Shown here one piece after another: positions 5,293 through 7,547 of a DNA stretch of 7,547 bases. Under the pieces are notes generated by a model, which worked only from the letters and a program-made list of their open reading frames with translations, was not told the DNA's origin and made no database searches. The stretch is from positions 1 to 7,547 of the forward strand of contig JAGLRU010000077.1 of NCBI GenBank assembly GCA_023136145.1. The letters run 5' to 3'. Source of the stretch: Alphaproteobacteria bacterium. GTDB lineage: Bacteria; Pseudomonadota; Alphaproteobacteria; Micavibrionales; UBA2020. A program made the position numbers and the translations under genes. Every line of letters starts with the position of its first letter. The stretch's first letter is position 1.

Positions 5293-7002
5293 TTAGAACC
5301 TTGCTGTAAGGGAGCCGAATAGTCGAGGAGTGTGGTCGTCTTGCATAGTTTCAACTTCACTGGTCAATGGAACAGCAACCTCAAAGGATGCGGAAAAAGT
5401 TTCGTTTAAAGACATGCGAAGTCCCGTGCCAGCAGAAGCGATGGAACGGATGTGGTCACTGGCGACTGCGTTATTTGGATCCCATACTTTGCCTATGTCA
5501 TAGAAGCCATAGAATTGCAATTTCTGGAGTTGTGATGGGGGCAGAGGATTAGCGCGAAGTTCCAACCTCATAGCCACTCCGTTCTTTCCGGTGATTTCGG
5601 AGTTATCGTAAGCACTGCCGTAGCTAGCACCACCAACGCCGAATTCTTCTGAAGCCAGCAGAGTATTTGCGGACAATTGCCCTGTTGCTCCGACGAAAAT
5701 GTCAAACATATCCGTTATGCGTTGCAAGCGAGATGCTTCAGCAGTGCCCTTGAAGAATCCCGGATCGCCGTTAGCACGGGTCATGTTCGCATCGCCTTTG
5801 CTGGAGCCACCAAAAATATCAAAGCCTTTGCTGATTTCGGCGTTTATTGTGTTTATGCCGAAAAGTCGATCAGTAAACTGATACGTTGAGTTTAGGCGCA
5901 CCACGCGAAGTTTATCCTTTATTGGGGGACCGCCCAAATTATCCGTGCGCTTCGCGTTTAGGTAATTGAACTTGAGCGTTACGTATAAATTTTCGCTACG
6001 GGAGCGAATAAAGGGATGCATCACTTCAAGATTTAAGGCGTGAGACATGCCCTTAACATCGAATTCCGATAGCGTATATCCCGGATGAGTCGGAGTGACA
6101 CCGCCGTTTAAAGTAACTTTCGTTCCTTCATATTGAATCGGAACGGACACGCCTATATTTAGGTTATCCATTTCGCGTTTAGGCCATCCATCTGGAGCCG
6201 TAGCAACTTGCAGGTTGAGGGCTTCGTAAAAACCTAATGCGTTGTTGAGGCGTGCTCCGGCGTTGAATTGTAGTGAACCCATATACCTCGATCCGCGATT
6301 GTCCATCACAAAAGAAGCGTCAGCCGGTTTTTGTTCAACAACCAGTGTTACGTTCGACGCACCCGGCGTTTTTGTAGATGGGGATAGAACAGCTTTTGCC
6401 GACATGCCAGACAGGTCGTTTATTAGCAATAGGTATCTTTCCAGTGTTTTTGCGTTCAGAGGTTTGGAGGCTTTTATCTTGTCGGCATAAGGTTGGAGAT
6501 AAGAGATGTCCCCGCGCGTACTTCCCTGAAATGTAACGTCATCGACAAAACCTTCTACCACACGCAGCTTGATATGTCCGCTTTCTATAGTCTGCGGAGG
6601 AACGATGACTTGTGTAAGTACATAACCGTCATTGCGGTACTTAGTAGTGAGTTTTTCTGCCAGTCCGTAAATATCAGCAAGGGAAATTGTTTTTCCGACC
6701 ATGCTTTCGTACAACGGAAAAACATCCGTATCAGTATAAGCCGTCATTTTAGTGACTTTGACAGAGACCAACTGGAATTTCGTTTTTTCAGCACCTGCCG
6801 GAGCTTTTGCTCTTGTTCTTTTAGGTGTGATGACACTTGTACCATCAAGAGCTTTGGGAGCTTGCAATGGTGATATTTGTTCCTGAACACGAGACGGCTC
6901 TGCCGTACTTGGAACAACTAGCTGTGCCTGAGCAATTGATGTCAAAACGATCCATGTTAGAACGGCACCGATAGAGAGCAAAAATCTATATTTTTTTTTC
7001 AT
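5293..7002 (-). CDS. Two-partner secretion outer-membrane transporter (TpsB, ShlB/FhaC/HecB type)
   Basis: Outer-membrane beta-barrel that exports a partner TpsA exoprotein from the periplasm. The 569-residue product has a Sec signal peptide (residues 1-26, cleavage after AQA), then a Pro/Lys/Ala-rich linker to about 75. A ShlB-type POTRA domain spans about 76-160, with the hallmark YRNDGYVLTQVIVPPQ and RVVEG. A second POTRA spans about 161-226, with NDLSGMSAKAVLSPS. A long alternating-strand barrel ends in LFGSLTARF, the C-terminal Phe expected for BAM-dependent insertion. In the loop that normally carries the VRGY/F-type motif this protein reads FGVGGASYGSAYD (454-466), with Ser463 where Arg is usual. 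AGGAG (7010-7014) sits 7 nt before the ATG. It follows a probable tpsA gene on the same strand, separated by a terminator and a strong promoter. Confidence 0.92.
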   Translation of the reverse strand: MKKKYRFLLSIGAVLTWIVLTSIAQAQLVVPSTAEPSRVQEQISPLQAPKALDGTSVITPKRTRAKAPAGAEKTKFQLVSVKVTKMTAYTDTDVFPLYESMVGKTISLADIYGLAEKLTTKYRNDGYVLTQVIVPPQTIESGHIKLRVVEGFVDDVTFQGSTRGDISYLQPYADKIKASKPLNAKTLERYLLLINDLSGMSAKAVLSPSTKTPGASNVTLVVEQKPADASFVMDNRGSRYMGSLQFNAGARLNNALGFYEALNLQVATAPDGWPKREMDNLNIGVSVPIQYEGTKVTLNGGVTPTHPGYTLSEFDVKGMSHALNLEVMHPFIRSRSENLYVTLKFNYLNAKRTDNLGGPPIKDKLRVVRLNSTYQFTDRLFGINTINAEISKGFDIFGGSSKGDANMTRANGDPGFFKGTAEASRLQRITDMFDIFVGATGQLSANTLLASEEFGVGGASYGSAYDNSEITGKNGVAMRLELRANPLPPSQLQKLQFYGFYDIGKVWDPNNAVASDHIRSIASAGTGLRMSLNETFSASFEVAVPLTSEVETMQDDHTPRLFGSLTARF

Positions 7003-7044
7003 GATTTATCTCCTGAAAAAAGGCTTAATAAAAACAGATATGAC

Positions 7045-7072
7045 ATTATACCTAAAATATGATTTTTTTCAA
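7045..7072 (-). promoter_or_regulatory. Strong sigma-70-type promoter for tpsB
   Basis: Read on the minus strand: TTGAAA (7072-7067), 16-nt spacer, TATAAT (7050-7045). The -35 matches 5 of 6 and the -10 is perfect, and the surroundings are very AT-rich. The expected start is near 7038, giving a leader of about 36 nt with a clear AGGAG ribosome binding site. Confidence 0.75.
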
Positions 7073-7090
7073 AAAAAACAAACTATTCTA

Positions 7091-7135
7091 AAATTAAAAA
7101 ACCCTCCGATGCAATATTTATGCACCGAAGGATTT
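7091..7135 (-). terminator. Intrinsic terminator after the probable tpsA gene
   Basis: On the minus strand, the arms 7135-7121 and 7113-7099 pair over 15 positions with three G-U pairs and no mismatch, around the 7-nt loop TAAATAT. The stem is followed by TTTTTTAATTT (7101-7091, overlapping the stem base). It begins 23 nt after the tpsA stop codon. It is the clearest terminator in the window and separates tpsA from tpsB. Confidence 0.85.
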
Positions 7136-7157
7136 CTATGTAAAAATCGGACGAACG

Positions 7158-7547
7158 TTAGATTGCGCCCTTGCAGGCTCTGGCAGCTTTTGCTGCCTCG
7201 GTTTCATCGTCTTGGTACAAATCTATATTAATGACGTTTTTACCATCCAACAGTCCGATAGCCTGCGACCAGCAAGACGCTATTACGGAATTTTCGCCGT
7301 CTCCTTCGTCACCACCACCGGCGGCAGGTTCCAAACCCGCAAGCTCCAAAGCTGTTAATGTGCGAGGAGTTACGCTGCCTTGTCCTGGTATTTGTGGTAG
7401 TCCAGTTATAACGATGCCTCCGCGTCCCGGTAGAAATCTAAGACCATCGACACTCCCGAAGACGTGCGGGTTGCTGTTAGGCGTGAAACCAGCGAATATT
7501 TGACCCAATGTTTCGTCATCATCGTAGTCGTTGATTTTATCTTCAAT
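7158..7547 (-). CDS. 3' end of a large secreted protein, probable TpsA exoprotein (partial)
   Basis: The reading frame is open to the window edge and gives the last 129 residues before TAA at 7160-7158, so the start is outside the window. The TTG at 7508 is not a credible start because the frame continues upstream (IEDKINDYDDDETLG). The tail is Gly/Pro-rich (VDGLRFLPGRGGIVITGLPQIPGQG), followed by an acidic Gly-rich linker (GGGDEGDGEN) and a final segment with two cysteines 33 positions apart (ASCWSQ and ARACKG), four residues from the end. No conserved domain is recognisable. The TpsA assignment rests on position directly upstream of tpsB on the same strand and on the low-complexity composition. 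The N-terminal TPS secretion domain would lie upstream of this window. Confidence 0.6.
   Translation of the reverse strand: MEDKINDYDDDETLGQIFAGFTPNSNPHVFGSVDGLRFLPGRGGIVITGLPQIPGQGSVTPRTLTALELAGLEPAAGGGDEGDGENSVIASCWSQAIGLLDGKNVINIDLYQDDETEAAKAARACKGAI

Noticed and set aside
6493..6873. 126-codon plus-strand frame antisense to tpsB
   Set aside because: It is fully inside the POTRA-encoding part of tpsB on the opposite strand, is Ser/Phe/Cys-rich with no domain, and the minus-strand gene explains the region.
7158..7547. Contact-dependent inhibition (CdiA toxin tip with CdiI immunity gene)
   Set aside because: The exoprotein tail shows no VENN-like junction or nuclease-like tip, and no small ORF for an immunity protein lies in the 155 bp before tpsB. 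The gene order and the intergenic terminator also do not fit.

Overview
The window looks like a chromosomal segment of an alphaproteobacterium with moderate G+C. The ispH-thrB-rnhA gene order is a known alphaproteobacterial arrangement, and the type II (APH-fold) homoserine kinase fits the same group. Short GC-rich palindromes between genes recall interspersed repeats seen in several alphaproteobacterial genomes. The order and genus cannot be fixed from this sequence. A Rhodospirillales-like or Micavibrio-like lineage is only a guess.

Layout. On the minus strand, positions 2385-45 hold a tight three-gene operon: ispH (isoprenoid precursor synthesis), thrB (homoserine kinase) and rnhA (ribonuclease HI). 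The genes are separated by 2 nt and then overlap by 4 nt. A compact 77-bp divergent promoter region separates it from a plus-strand pair: a small unnamed lipoprotein gene (2463-2939) overlapping by 4 nt with gmhA (2936-3538, heptose synthesis for LPS). Next comes a 302-bp gap that looks like the promoter and long structured leader of a DEAD-box RNA helicase (3841-5103). The leader contains an 18-codon ORF, MLSGYYALNFLVMVMRGC, with competing hairpins around its start and stop. The helicase has DETD instead of DEAD in motif II.

Between the helicase and the converging tpsB gene lies a 189-bp non-coding stretch with two GC-rich palindromes, probably a mobile intergenic repeat. The right-hand third is a two-partner secretion locus on the minus strand: the 3' end of a probable exoprotein (TpsA) gene running off the window, a strong intrinsic terminator, a near-consensus sigma-70 promoter, and an outer-membrane TpsB transporter (7002-5293). 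The terminator and promoter between the two suggest they are transcribed separately although they work together.

Most genes are housekeeping or envelope functions. The points most worth a second look are the helicase leader with its small ORF, the possible leaderless ispH transcript, the altered barrel-loop motif in TpsB, and the Cys-containing tail of the exoprotein.
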